From Brachypterus glaber (lineage: Eukaryota > Arthropoda > Insecta > Coleoptera > Kateretidae): 64,000 nt of DNA. Shown piece after piece: positions 22,320-34,181 of this stretch (the first letter of the stretch is position 1; the number at the start of each line of letters is the position of its first letter). Made by a program: the position numbers and the translations under genes. The notes beneath the pieces are model-generated. The model saw only the letters and a program-made list of their open reading frames with translations. It was not told where the DNA came from and searched no databases. The stretch lies in the NCBI GenBank assembly GCA_958510825.1, contig OY294048.1, forward strand, positions 9,441,589 to 9,505,588, written 5' to 3'.

Positions 22320-24330
22320 GTGCATTTTTTCGTAGTCGTTTTTTTGCACCACGGCTTGTATTATTTGCTAAGTAACTACATACTTTTTTACAACTTTTTT
22401 ACATTGAATGTCACCACACTTGAAAATACTCAATTCAAAAACGTAGATACTTTTACAAACTAATGCATATTCTGAATTATAATATAATCTTTTACAAATA
22501 GTTTTCGACACTTTAAACCACCAAGTATATAAAGTAAAGAGCTTGTAAAGTAAATAAAGTTACTTTAACAGGGTCTAAAAGCCCTAAGTGGTTCCTTTCA
22601 CAGGTAGCAGGTGTCGTCATAACATAATGCTGGTTGCAGATGTTCAAAACATGTAATTGATTATTCACGGCCTGCAACATGAATATTTTACATCCATTGC
22701 CACATCTTTATGAGGATCTTAAAAAGTACAAAATATCTTAAAGTATACTTAATTGAGGACTTTGAGTGGATGGAGCTATAAAGCTACAAACAACGATGCC
22801 AAAATGGTCACCGCGTGGAAAAGGGTAACACCTAGGTCATTTCACTTCTTTGATTGAATGGAACGAACCAAGTTTCCAGAGTCCCTAGCTTGGGGAAAAT
22901 TAGTTGTTTTCACAGTCTGACACCTGTCACATTGGTCTGAAAACAATATTTAGCTCAACTTTAACCACATTTTATTATCGTAACTATAACATACTAGTCT
23001 CAAGAATAGCATACTACACACATTTTATTACTTAACTACAACAATGACGTCACACTATTTATTCGTAGTAACCACGTACCCTAGGTGGTTTGCTCACATA
23101 GTAAGTATTTATATTCTTTTCTATTATATTTCTGTTCACTCCAAATTAATTGGGGGGGCAAGAATTTTGGCGATGTGTGTATTTTATTTTTTTATTGTTG
23201 GTTTGAGCCCTAAACAGTCGCTTTCTTCGCTAACGTCTGGAGCGGGCCCTGCATATCATCGGTGTATAATTAATAATTAATCGGTGCATTTGTGATTTTA
23301 ATCGTTTTTCATAAAAAAAAAATAGAAAATAAAATGTGCAAATGTAAACATGCTTCCAATTAACCGAAAATAATAAAATATAAAACAATACATTATTTAT
23401 ATAATAATTAGGGTCATAAAGTTTGATTTTGATTTATTAAGCCATCTGGCAGATGTATAGCGACTATTATTGAATAACGGTATACAATTTGGTATAAAGT
23501 TGGGTAATTTATAACTTGGCTACGTTCAAAATATCGACCAGTCTTCGTGACAGGCTAATTTATAATTATAATGGGTAAAATCGACCACATATTTAAAGTT
23601 ACCATTGTTTCATCGCCAGTTTTATAAATGTGTACGTTGACAAACAGTTCGAAAATTGCACATAAAATAGAGACAAAATTGATCAATACTAAACAATACT
23701 ATCCTATCGGATATATTTTTTCTTTTAGTTGTTTTTTAATTGTATTAATTTTACAGGAAGCTTTTGGAAATCCAGTTTTTTTCTACTGGACAAATCTGTA
23801 ATTTACTTTTTGTTTTTCTTTTTTCGTAGAAGCAATTTTTTGAGTCGAGTTAGGCGTTAAGTTTGTTGTTAAACAGGAAACGATGCCAACTTTCAGACGC
23901 TTAGGTATTTGAAAAGCATTAAAAAAACAACTGGAAGACAGACAGACAGACAGATATTTTATCAATTTTATTATAAAAACTAGACATTAAGCCTATTTTT
24001 TAACAGAAAAGCTCATATTCAAGCCCTTGTAGTTTTTAATTAGATTTGCGCCTTCGCCCTAGGCTAGGCTAGGCCTAGAAACATTTGCGTAAAAATTAAA
24101 CAAATCTATCTGTAATTAATAGTTGGAGAGATGGTGACCGTCATCATTTAATTATTAATTAATTTTCTTTAATTTCCAACAACAAGTTTTTTTGAAGATT
24201 ACTAAAACTTGTGCAAAAAAATATAATTTATTGGTGTTTGGACTTTCTCTAAACACGTTTTTAAACATCCGAACCATTTTTCGGTCATCCCGGTTCCGGG
24301 ATGCTAGTCACAGCGTAATAACTATTATTA
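22320..24330. other. Mostly unique sequence, no gene recognised
   Basis: 22570-22960 is less AT-rich than average (GGTAGCAGGTGTCGTCATAA and nearby text) but every frame is interrupted and no splice-bounded exon convinced me. The 78-codon frame at 23044 has no domain. A GACAGACAGACAGACAG tract lies at 23937-23956. Confidence 0.4.
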
Positions 24331-24830
24331 CGGTCTGTTTTTTCAAGCAAGATAGTAAATTAAAAATCGCACAGTAAATATTTTTACAACAGGTTCGAAT
24401 AGTATACAGGGTTATTCACGGAAGTGGCCTATTAAACGTTTATGGAGAACCAATAACTTTAAAAGTCTGCTAATTTGCACTTTGGGGTTTTTGAATATGG
24501 CCTATCGATTAAAAATATTTTCATGCTTGTGCCACTTCCGGTTGTACCGGAAGTGGCACTTAACTTTGAGTTTTTAAATGGAACACCTCATATATTTTTT
24601 AATTTTTAAAATTTGCATTAAATTTGCTTTATTTTGATGTATAATACTTCATGTCTATCTTCAGTAGTTTTTGTGTTATTCAAGTTTTTAGCGAAAAATA
24701 AGTAAATTCAAGCACCCCTAAAAACAATAATTTCTCCTTGATTTTTTCAATTGGAGAAAAGATCTTTTGTGTTTTGCTCAATGATGCTTAAACGAATTAT
24801 CCTATGCTAAAATGGAACCCAAAAATTATA

Positions 24831-25963
24831 CAGGGTGTCTGAAAAAGCAGGTCAAATCTAACAAATTTAATATAGCCATAACTCATTTTTTTTAAATGGC
24901 ACCCTACATTTTTTTTTATTTGGTTAAATAGAGAATTAAATTTGCTTTAAAATAAGTATAGGATACCCTATACCTAACTTTAACCGTTTTTGAGCTATTT
25001 GCAAATTATTGTGAAACAGCCGTATTTCTGTTAAAATTTGTTATATTTTATAAAATAGGCCAGAAAAATTAATCGATTTTTATTTATTTACCTTAAAGAT
25101 CATTATATTTACCTTAAAACTGGATTTTCATGCGCCCAGTAGTGTACATTTCTTCTGTTAAAAATACCCTGTTGAGAAAATTTAGCCTCGTCCGTCCAAA
25201 TTATTCTTTTTAAAAAGTTTGGTTTTTCTTGAATATTTATCAAAAGATTTTCACAAAAGTCCACTCTATTTTGTAAATCATTAGGTTTTAAGGCCTGTAT
25301 TTTTTGCTTTTTGTAATCGTGCATCTTGTGGTTTTTTAAAATTCTTTGGATGCTTGAATAGGAAATTCCCAAGTCGTAACTAGCTGCAGGAATTGAGGCA
25401 TGTGGATATGCATAAAAGTAACCCAAAACATTGACTTCGTTATTTTCGTTGTTTGTAATTGGTTTCGTAAGAGATTTCACTGCATTTTCTTTTCCAAATT
25501 GCGAAAATTTTTTGTGTATTCTTCTAAATTTTTTACATGACATTCTTGGTAAATCAGGATATTTTGTATTAAAGTTTCTGCAGGTTCTACTAATTATTTT
25601 ATCATTTTCACCAAAAATAGCAAATAAATCCAAAATAACAGGGTAAGAATAAGCCGCTGCCATTATTTTACACTAATTTATCACGATAAGAACGATAACA
25701 TTTAGGTTAAAAGAAATAAAAACACAATACAATTTTAAAAATTTACGTAATTGCAGAAATACTGCAAAATACTTCTTTTTCACATTAATTTGCAAATAGC
25801 TCGAAAACGGTTAAAGTTAGGTATAGGGTATCCTATACTTATTTTAAAGAAAATTGAATTCTCTATTTAAAAAAATAAAAAAAAATGTAGGGTGTCATTT
25901 AAAAAAAAAGAGTTATGGCTATTTTAATTTTGTTAAGTTTGACCTGCTTTTTCAGACACCCTG
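24831..25963. mobile_element. Inner Tc1/mariner-like element with truncated transposase
   Basis: The ends are CAGGGTGTCTGAAAAAGCAG and its inverse, with TA duplications (24829-24830, 25964-25965). The inverted repeats run about 205 bp (to about 25035 and from about 25755). The middle encodes the transposase remnant at 25109-25663 on the minus strand. Total length is 1,133 bp, shorter than autonomous relatives. Confidence 0.85.
25109..25663 (-). pseudogene. Truncated Tc1/mariner-type transposase (184 aa)
   Basis: The enzyme would cut and rejoin transposon ends using a DDE/D triad. The N-terminal part (residues about 1-60) is a helix-turn-helix-like region typical of insect mobile-element transposases. 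A second region near residues 80-120 (ASYDLGISYSSIQRILKNHK) looks like a paired-type HTH. The first catalytic Asp is in IIWTDEAKF (about residues 153-161), followed by the characteristic NRRNVHYWAHENP. The frame stops right after this, so the second Asp and the Glu/Asp are absent: it cannot be catalytic. The ATG lies at 25661-25663, inside the inverted repeats of the inner element. The 71-codon + strand frame at 25431 is a shadow. Confidence 0.8.
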
Positions 25964-26698
25964 TATAAATTTTGGATTCCATTTTAGCTTAGAATGATTC
26001 GCTTAACCATCATTGAGCAAAATACAAAACAACTTTTCTTCAATTTAAAAAATCAAGGAGAAATTATTGTTTTTAGGGGTGCTTGAATTTGCTTATTTTT
26101 CGCTAAAAACTTGAATAACTCAAAAACTACTGGAGATAGACATAACGTGTTATACATTAAAATAAAGCAAATTTTATGCAAATTTTAAAAATTAAAAGAT
26201 ATATGGGGTGTTCCATTTAAAAAATTAAAGTTGAGTGCCACTTCCGGTACAACCGGAAGTGGCACAAGCATGAAAACATTTTTAATCGATTGCCCATATT
26301 CAAAAACCCTAAAGTGCAAATTAGCAGACTTTCAAAGTTATTGGTTCTCCATAAACGTTTAATAGGCCACTTCCGTGAATAACCCTGTATATTTGTGTAT
26401 TCGCACATCCAATATTCGAATCTGTTTTGAAAATATTCACTGTGCGATTTTTAATTTACTATCTGGCTTGATCAAACAGACCATAGTATTAATAATTTAT
26501 TAAGTAGCATATTTATTTATTTATCCTTATTTATGTCGATACTGACCTGGATATCTCTGAACAAAGTCATAAGAATGAAACAGTTTGAAGAAGCTGTCGT
26601 GTCTGATTCCTAAAATATAAATTAAATAATTAGAATTATATTTATAAATATAAATAAAATATAAATATTATAAATTAAAAAGACGTATTTATGTAAGA

Positions 26699-26861
26699 AT
26701 ATAATTTATACTATAATCAACCAATAGAAATTAAGAATTTTCTTAATTACTAGTTTATCACAGCGATGGTGAAAACAAAATATAATTCATATTATAATCA
26801 ACCAATAGAAATTAAGAATTTGCTTAATTACTAGTTTATCACAGCGATGGTGAAAACAAAA
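26699..26861. repeat. Tandem duplication, unit about 81 bp, two copies
   Basis: Two adjacent copies of a unit containing CAACCAATAGAAATTAAGAA and ATCACAGCGATGGTGAAAAC, differing at a few positions. No coding signal. Confidence 0.85.
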
Positions 26862-26969
26862 GATTTTATCACCTTATTGTTGTCAGTTGCTTGTATAACG
26901 CGTGAAATGATTAAGAAACGATGATATAATTCGTAAAACCGAGTTTCAGATTCAACTTATTCCTTTTAT

Positions 26970-27107
26970 GAACAAAAGATGGCACTACATGTGCTCATTC
27001 TAACACTTGATACGGAATATTCATACCGTATCTAGAGCTAGAATGGATTCATTCTGTGTTTGAAAAGTGTGTGTATTTGCTTACATTCTAAAGCAGTCGT
27101 AGAAAAA
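26970..27107 (+). repeat. Repeat family R, terminal fragment
   Basis: From GATGGCACTACATGTGCTC to AAGCAGTCGTAGAAAAA it matches 53757-53885 almost base for base and the reverse of 10424-10555. It includes the palindrome ACGGAATATTCATACCGT. Only this end of the family is present. Confidence 0.75.
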
Positions 27108-27554
27108 GATATGTTTTGTAAGCGTTAGGAACATTTTTTTACTGCATAATGTACGTGCTAGAAATTTTAAGATTATTACTTTTATTGTTGTAAAAAAAGT
27201 AGAAGATGAAAAAAAACTTTAAACATACATATTTTAATATAAAATCAGAGTAAAGTCAACTAGAACAGTGTATGGGTATTTTGACGTTTCAAAATATTCA
27301 TATTTACTTACCACCCTGCTTATTTAAACAGCTTAAGGCTCTTTTCTTTTCAAAATCTGTTTAATAAACTTTTTTCCTTTTGTTTTAGGTTAAATACTTT
27401 AAATATTTAATTAAAATTAAAATTATATATAAAAAACACAAACGTTAATCAGCTCATTTTTAATCTCTGACATTTGATATTTAAGCGCTCTTGCCAATGC
27501 CACACTTAACAAAGTTTAATCAAAAATTTAATAATTTGTTGAAATGTACAAGTA

Positions 27555-28170
27555 ATAGTTATTTATATACCAAGGGACTAAACTGGCAGTTTTAGTCCCG
27601 CTGCATGAGTGTTTCCTGAGCGAGCGTAGCAAGCGAGGGAAACAGAAATGCAAGGGACTAAAACAGTCACGTTTAGTCCTGAGGTATATACACTATTTTT
27701 TGCAGGACCAAACATAATTTAGGTAGGTAGATAAAATTAAAATTAAAAACCATGCGTCTAAAATCGGTTCTTTTATTTTCGTAATTTAATCAAGATGCCT
27801 GTAAATTGCGAAAAGTCAGTTTCACGGCTATCGTGATTTCAATTGTTTTTTAATATGGTTGACAAAAATGTCAAAAAAAAATGGACGAAGATGATAAATT
27901 TTAAGTAATGTACAATTTGTTATAACAATGTTATTTTTAAAGGTTTTCTTTGTTAAAATCAAATAAATTGGTTCGAATCGCTAATTTATTACAAAACATC
28001 ACCAAACCTAATTTTTGAACCAGCAAAGTACATAGTAAGTATAATATTTTAATATTTTCAAGGTTGCCGTGATATTTAATCTCTTGGGAGAAAAACGGCA
28101 AGTTTAGTCCCGAAAATGAAAGCGTTAAATTAGGTTTTAGTCTTGGTCGTGCAAAAAATATATTATATTT
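27555..28170. repeat. Hairpin module and inverted end (TATACACTATTTTTTGCAG)
   Basis: 27555-27705 is a palindrome (AAGGGACTAAACTGGCAGTT and partner, with GAGCGAGCGTAGCAAGCGAG at the tip). Its right end TACACTATTTTTTGCAGGAC has an imperfect inverse at 28140-28165 (GGTCGTGCAAAAAATATATT), so the 0.6-kb block may be one element. No ORF. Confidence 0.5.
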
Positions 28171-28444
28171 TACGTCTTGAATATTATTTTCCTATCGCAA
28201 ATATTCAAGTGTTTTAAATTAAAACAAAAGCGAAACGGTTGATTTAAAATAAAAATCTAACCAAAAGATTTTTTTTAATTTGGTCCTAAATTAACAGATT
28301 TTGATAGATAGATAACAGAGCTATGCATCTTTTTCTAAAGCTGATTAAAAAAGCGGGGTGTCATATTTAACCCCTTTTATTTAGATTAAAAAAAAAACAA
28401 ATATTTTATTTTAAGAAAAATATATAGTTTTTTAAAGGTTGAAA

Positions 28445-28590
28445 GGAACCTGTAATATAGTAAATTACATAACTAGTGTGGAAAGTGACATATTTCATGC
28501 GAGTGGGAAGGTTTACAGACGAGCCCTCAGGCGAGTGTGGAAACCCCACACTTTCCAACGAGTTATGTACACTATTTTTCTTACGATACC
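28445..28590. repeat. Hairpin module (TAACTAGTGTGGAAAGTG palindrome)
   Basis: The arms ACATAACTAGTGTGGAAAGT and ACTTTCCAACGAGTTATGT face each other, with a CGAGCCCTCAGGCGAG tip. The ends read AATATAGTAAATTACATAAC and TACACTATTTTTCTTACG. Architecture is as at 8343, 10995, 27555 and 53180. 28600-29730 is AT-rich without a recognised gene. Confidence 0.65.
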
Positions 28591-30574
28591 AAAAAAAATA
28601 TAAAGTTTAAACTTTAAGAATTCTTCACTTAATATTTTCTAATTTTTATTACTTATTCCGAGAATATTATAAATTTATATTTATATATGTATGTCAACAG
28701 GAAATATGTTTTTATTTACATTTAGTTTTCTTGGTTTTATATTTAATACAACATATTATGATAGCTCAACTGTTTAATGGCTTGCCTAACCGCAAGCATC
28801 TTTTAAATCAAGGAAAATTTGACAGTTTACTAATTAAATTTTATTTCTGGATATGCTACCATAAAAGACTAAAATTCTACAATGTTTTACATTTCATGAG
28901 GAAATGTTGATGTTTTTTATAAAATGAAAGGTAAATAAATCACAAATTAAGTAATTTTAATAAAATCTAGACAATAATAAAACATATTATCATAAGTTAT
29001 ATTGACCTGGGTCAAAATAGTAGGGTTATAACTATAATTTTTGTTTTTGACATGAAAAACAGAAATATTTGGATTGAAAAACATACAAATCAAATCTGTA
29101 ATGAAAGGTGGAAAATGGCATATAAAATAAGGTGAGTAAAATTCTTAGAATTTACAACGTATATATCCAAACAAAATTAGGCAAACCTACATACATATAT
29201 ATCAAACTAGGGTGATATGAAAATATCAAACAAGGGTGATTTATGGCGTTTTCTAGAGAACAAGAGAGTGTGGTAAATGTCATTTTCATAGGGGATCGTG
29301 GGAAAAATTTCTACTGCAAAGTTAGACCATAGTATAGTATAAAACAAAGCTTGGTTATAATTTATCACTAAAAACTGAAATGACATGTCTTTTCTTTCAC
29401 TATATCACTCCCTCAAAACGGACTTATAATAAAATAACAATTACTAAATTATATAACACTATATTAATCCTTTCCAAACAATTTCAGACAAAACCTTTTA
29501 TTTGTTTATCACCAACACAAAGGAGATGATTAATGTAACACGGAAAACAATTTAAACTAAAACAAATAATATAACTAAGAATAGTTCATATGAAACCAAT
29601 AGGTTTAATATAACAGATAACAAGCTGGATATTCAACAAAAATTGTTTTTTTTTTGTCCAACTGAAAGACATTTAGAAACTTTATAGAAAAGGTTATATA
29701 GTGCAACTAAGATAAGGGCATAACCCTCATTTTTTGAGAAATACGGTTTTTGCTTGAAATGGGTACTACTTAACGTACTTTATCGCTCTAGTTAATAGAA
29801 ATTCATAATATCTTACTAGAAGTGGCAAAAAAATGCATTGACAAAATAAGGGGCAAATTTTAATAATTTGTTTTTTTTTTGCCAATTCACCGCAAAAAAA
29901 CGAGCTGATCGAGAAAATCGAAAAAAACGGTCCGAAATCAGCGCATCAAATATAGCCAGATGCAACTAAAATGGTGTCCGAAAATGTTTAAGTGTTGAGC
30001 AGTGTTATAGTATGAATTATAATCTCGTATAATATAACAAGTGAAACCTTCGGATTCGTTGAATCTGCAACTTGGAATATTGTCTATTCCATACTAGCAA
30101 TAGAATATACTATTTCCGCTCTTGGTTGCTTCTCTGCGGAAAAGTGACACATTCCGCACTTGTAAGGAAAATAACTAATGAGTTGCAGTGTTATCTGAAA
30201 TGAGTAGTCGCTTAAAGCCACAAACATAGCATGTGATAATGAAGGTTGTCATTTGTCAGCAAGTCCCGTTAGATAAACAGTAGGCATTAGCTAAACCAGG
30301 ACCGTGCGAATTAAAAATTTTGCCCGGGTCAAAATCGAAAAATTCCGCCCTTACCTTAAAAAAATATAATATTTTATGATATTGACTTGTGACAATTATT
30401 AACAGAAATTTTCAGTAGCAAAAAAGTAACGCTCAGTATTTTTGCCTTCCCATTTTGAAAATTTTCAAAATTTTGGAAAGCATTGTATTCGTGCAAAAAT
30501 TATCAATTTTTTTTTGCGTAATTTTGCGTTTTATGACGTTTTATGTCGATATTAATCAATTTCGAGCAAAATAA

Positions 30575-31140
30575 AAATATATCGGTCGGTCGGTCGATCG
30601 TTCTGTCAGGAAAATTTGTAAGCACGATAACTTAAGAACGCTTTAAGCTAGGACTTAAAGTTTGGCATACAGATATGTTACCAAAAGTTCTCACTCGGGA
30701 TTGTTTTTGGTGGACATTGGGGAAAAAATACATTTTTTTTACGAAAATTTGAAAATTGATATTTAGGGGTTTTTAAGGTTGCTGAAGTTGAATGTAATAA
30801 AAAAAAATTCCTAACTCCACCCTCGCAGCGGTGAGGGGGTAAATATTTTTAAATATTTTCGTCAAAATTGGTATATAGGGGTTTTTGGGGTCGACGAATA
30901 TAAATCTGATAGTTTTTTTCTAATTGCACCCCTAAGGAGTGGGGGGTAGTTTTCGTGAAAACTGGTATATTGGGGTTTTTCAGGTTGCTGAAAGTGAATT
31001 TGATAGTAAAAAAAGTCCAAATCTACCCCCTGAGGGTTTTCGTAAAAATTAGTGCATTTGGCTAAAAGTGAATCTGATGATAAAAAAATATTTTACGCGC
31101 GGAGGTAAAAAATGGGAAAGCTCCTTTACTGGGCAGCGTA
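30575..31140 (+). repeat. GTCN-microsatellite repeat family F, copy 1
   Basis: GTCGGTCGGTCGATCGTTCT is followed by ACGATAACTTAAGAACGCTT, then TATGTTACCAAAAGTTCTC and a series of related lines (GGTATATAGGGGTTTTTGGGG repeated with drift). The same order recurs at 32998, 59060 and 59885. Frames at 31068 and 31291 are shadows or AT-rich. Flanking 31480-32060 shows no gene. Confidence 0.65.
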
Positions 31141-32059
31141 TTTTGTTTTGTGTAAAATCTCCTCAGCGCCGCAAAACATCGTTTAGAAACATTACAAGGT
31201 TACTAGTTTTATTATCACTTCGGAGTAGTCATGTCATTATCTTCGTTTTAAACAGGACTAGTAAAGGATAAAAGTTACAACAGTTTAGCATTGAGAACCT
31301 TTGAAGTACCGATACGACAAATAAAAACCTTATGTCGCAGGCAAAAATTTATAAATAAGGTAGCGGTGAGCATCAAAAATAAAATTATTCTATTTCCACC
31401 CTTCTTAGATTGGAAAAGGAATAAAACTTTTGAAAAAATCATATTTTTATTAATTTATTGCATTAAAACCAAATAAGGAAAAAAAAATCGTGTAGCACTG
31501 CAGAAGAAAAATTTAAAAAATCATTTCAGTCATGTATTCCATTTAAAATATTAAAATATTAAAAAAATTGTATTTTAAATATTATTTTGACCTAACAAGA
31601 AATAATAATCACCGCAGGCGAAAATTTTAAAATATTTATATTATTATAAGTATTTTGTGAGCAAGAAAGTTTATTTGACTTAAATTGTGAAAGAGTAAAA
31701 TAATAAAAAAAGTAATATATAAAAAATAGGTTTTTCGTGGCCCCTTGTTGATACCACCCGGGACAAGTGCCCCCTCGCACGGCCCTGATCCAAACATTTT
31801 CCAGTGCGCGTTCCTTCGCAAAATTAATAGTTTTTCGCCTAAATGGAATATTAAATAATATGCTTAGGAAGATAAATGTTGTTTAGCACAATACGTGATA
31901 AGATTAAAGATAACTATATTGGTTATACATAAAACGTGTTTAAATTTTAAATTATAATTGCGGTAAATATTTGGTAAACAGAAAGTTTGAGAAATTTTCA
32001 TTCGCTTAATATTATCAGAATATAGTTCAAGGGCAAAACAATAATTATAATAATAATTA

Positions 32060-32470
32060 TATTTAGAGTTATTTGTGATAAACACTCGGAAATTAAGCAA
32101 ATAAAAACTTTATTGCATTACATAATTTCACCTAATATTTAGGCTTCTTCAGGGCTAAAAAGACATAAAAATTATGAAACTTTTTGGACATAACTTGGAC
32201 ATTATAAACTGATTTTTTGGAAAAAAAATGTATATAAACAAAAATAGAAGAAATTAATAAATTAAAAACTTACCTAAATTATTAAATATGCATTAAAACA
32301 AACAAATTAAACAAAAACATTACATCAACAAACAAAATACACTGGACATTTTTAGCCCTCAAGAAGCCTAAATATTAGGTGAAACGGCATGATTATGTAA
32401 TGCAACGCTTCATTTCCGAGTGTTTAACACAAATAACCCTAAATAAATTTAAGAAACTTCAAGAAGCATC
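32060..32470. repeat. Inverted pair of Penelope-like terminal fragments
   Basis: The left arm (32066-32157) and right arm (32350-32445) are inverted copies carrying TTTGTGATAAACACTCGG, TTTATTGCATTACATAAT and CCTAATATTTAGGCTTCTT. The unpaired middle holds 190 bp of AT-rich DNA. Each arm contains a CTGAAGAAG/CTCAAGAAG, hairpin, GAAA motif (32126-32157 minus; 32355-32384 plus). Inverted terminal arrangements are common for Penelope-like insertions. Confidence 0.6.
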
Positions 32471-32499
32471 CTGTAGGAAATATTATTAATAATTGAGAA

Positions 32500-33961
32500 G
32501 GTGACTTTCAAAACGCAGTTTTTTACAAATAACACATTTCGAGATATCAACCAAGTATTAATTTAGGAACTATAACAGCTTTTATAGTACCAATGAACAT
32601 CAGGTATTATCTATTTTAGAGAGAATAGTTAAATTACATTGGCGAATTAAATCAGTTTCACTAATTATTAAAAAAATTGCATATTAAAAAAATCAAAAAC
32701 TGCGTTTTGAAAGTCAAAGCATAAAAACTGCGTTTTGATAGTCCAGCATATACAGGGGCTGTTCATATATTATGTAAAACCTTTTTTTTTACTATTTTGG
32801 ACCTCTCTGTGTAACGCTTTTTTCATTTAACTCAACACACAACATGACATTAGGGAGAGAGGGGGTCTCCCTCCAGAGTGTTACGTAACTTATAAATAGA
32901 CACATATTGTACATTGTACATAAATTCTCAATGTATGAGCATGTTTTGCTTTCCCATGTTTTATGTCGATATAAATCCATTTCAAGCAAAGAAAAAAAAT
33001 TGTCGGTCGTTCGGTCTGTCGATCGGTCTGTCTGGGAAATCTTGTGGGCACGATAACTTAAGAACGCTTTAAGCTAGAGACTTGAAATTCGGCATACAGG
33101 TATGTTACCAAAAGTTCTCGCTCGGGATTGTTTTAAGGGACTTTAAGGGGCCAATATTTTTCTGTGTGCCTCTTAGAGTGGTAGTGTTTCTTGACCCAAA
33201 AACCATAATACTACAAATTTTAAACGTTTTGGTGAGCTTAGTACCTTAAAAACTGGGGCGTATATAAATAAGAGGGGCGTATATAAATAAGAGGGGGCGT
33301 ATAGGGGTTTCGTAAACCCTAATCAGATTAAGCTGAAATTTTGCATAAATCATCCTTAGATATATTTAAGATATTTTGAAAGATATTAAGCCGATATATA
33401 AAAGGGTTTTCAAATAGCAGCCAGTCCTAAAATGTTTTAACAACGAGTGAGTTACGACTTTAAATGCGTTATATGTTCCAACCAATAGAAATTAAGGGAA
33501 AAAAATATGAAGCAATTTTATTGCATTTTTTGTGCTCTTTCATTTTTGTTTCTAGTAGGTTGCAATCAAAAGTTATAGGGCAAAAACGAGTTTTTAGGGT
33601 GTTTTAAGGGCCGTTTAAGGGTCTTCCGAGACTCGAAAATCAATAGACTTTTTTTTATTGAATTTCCCATCCCAAAATCTATAGGAATACATACTTTTTT
33701 ATGACTGAGGAATTTTGTCGCAGTTGAAACCTATATTGACTTAATAATTAATTAAAAACTGCGTTTTGAAAGTCAAGCTTTGGTTCAAAAACTGCGTTTT
33801 GTTTTTCCACGTGATTTTCTAACTAAATTTTTAATATGAAATAACAAATTTTTTATTTTTTTTTTTTTGGATCAATAGATCGAATCTGCATTAACAGTGT
33901 AAACACCAGCATTATCTCAATTTTTCAAAAAATGTCAAAAACTGCGTTTTGAAAGTCACCT
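32500..33961. mobile_element. Element with AAAACTGCGTTTTGAAAGTC motif array and matching ends
   Basis: The left end AGGTGACTTTCAAAACGCAG and right end CTGCGTTTTGAAAGTCACCT are inverted. Four further internal copies of AAAACTGCGTTTTGAAAGTC or close variants occur near 32697, 32727, 33755 and 33787, in the same orientation as the right end. Inside lie a GTCN family F copy (32998-33440, with a tandem GCGTATATAAATAAGAG) and a GGGAGAGAGGGGGTCTCCC palindrome at 32850. No ORF with a domain. Confidence 0.65.
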
Positions 33962-34130
33962 CCACAATTATATTAATATGAAAAAGTTTATTGGTTATAT
34001 TAAAAAATGAATTTAAGGACAGAAATTTTTAATTTTTAACAAAGTTATATATCTAAGTATTAATTTATTATACTATCAATCCACTTGATAATCATAGTAC
34101 AGAGTGATATTGTACGTTGTAGATATTGTA

Positions 34131-34181
34131 TATTGGTAGACTCACAGTTTCGGGCTGCTGGCCCTCTTCAGTATCAAGAGT
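34131..34181 (-). ncRNA. Hammerhead ribozyme (type I, short stem III)
   Basis: A hammerhead is a small self-cleaving RNA. On the minus strand the order is CTGAAGA (34171-34165), stem II GGGC/GCCC closed by a CAGCA loop, GAAA (34151-34148), then a three-base-pair stem III (ACU/AGU with GUG loop) ending in GUC (34141-34139). All invariant core positions fit: CUGANGA, GAA, the A15.1-U16.1 pair, and C as the cleavage residue. Stem I forms between TTGATA before the core and TACCAA after GUC, with one A-C mismatch. A short stem III is the form described for Penelope-like elements and retrozymes. No adjacent Penelope ORF is visible here. Cleavage activity is an inference. Confidence 0.68.

Larger units (their letters stand above)
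24407..26387. mobile_element. Middle TIR element (CAGGGTTATTCACGG ends, TA duplication)
   Basis: The ends are CAGGGTTATTCACGGAAGTG and its exact inverse, flanked by TA at 24405-24406 and 26388-26389. The left arm (24407-24828, 422 bp) and right arm (25966-26387, 422 bp) are nearly equal, including the sub-palindrome CCACTTCCGGT...ACCGGAAGTGG. It is interrupted at its centre by the element at 24831. It is likely a non-autonomous mariner-type foldback element. Confidence 0.8.
24331..26490. repeat. Outer palindrome enclosing two nested TIR elements
   Basis: The outermost arms (24331-24404 and about 26400-26490) share GATAGTAAATTAAAAATCGC and CAGTRAATATTTT and face each other. Between them lie the elements 24407-26387 and 24831-25963, each itself a palindrome with the same centre. 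The whole locus can fold into one stem of about 0.75 kb. See the separate entries. Confidence 0.75.
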
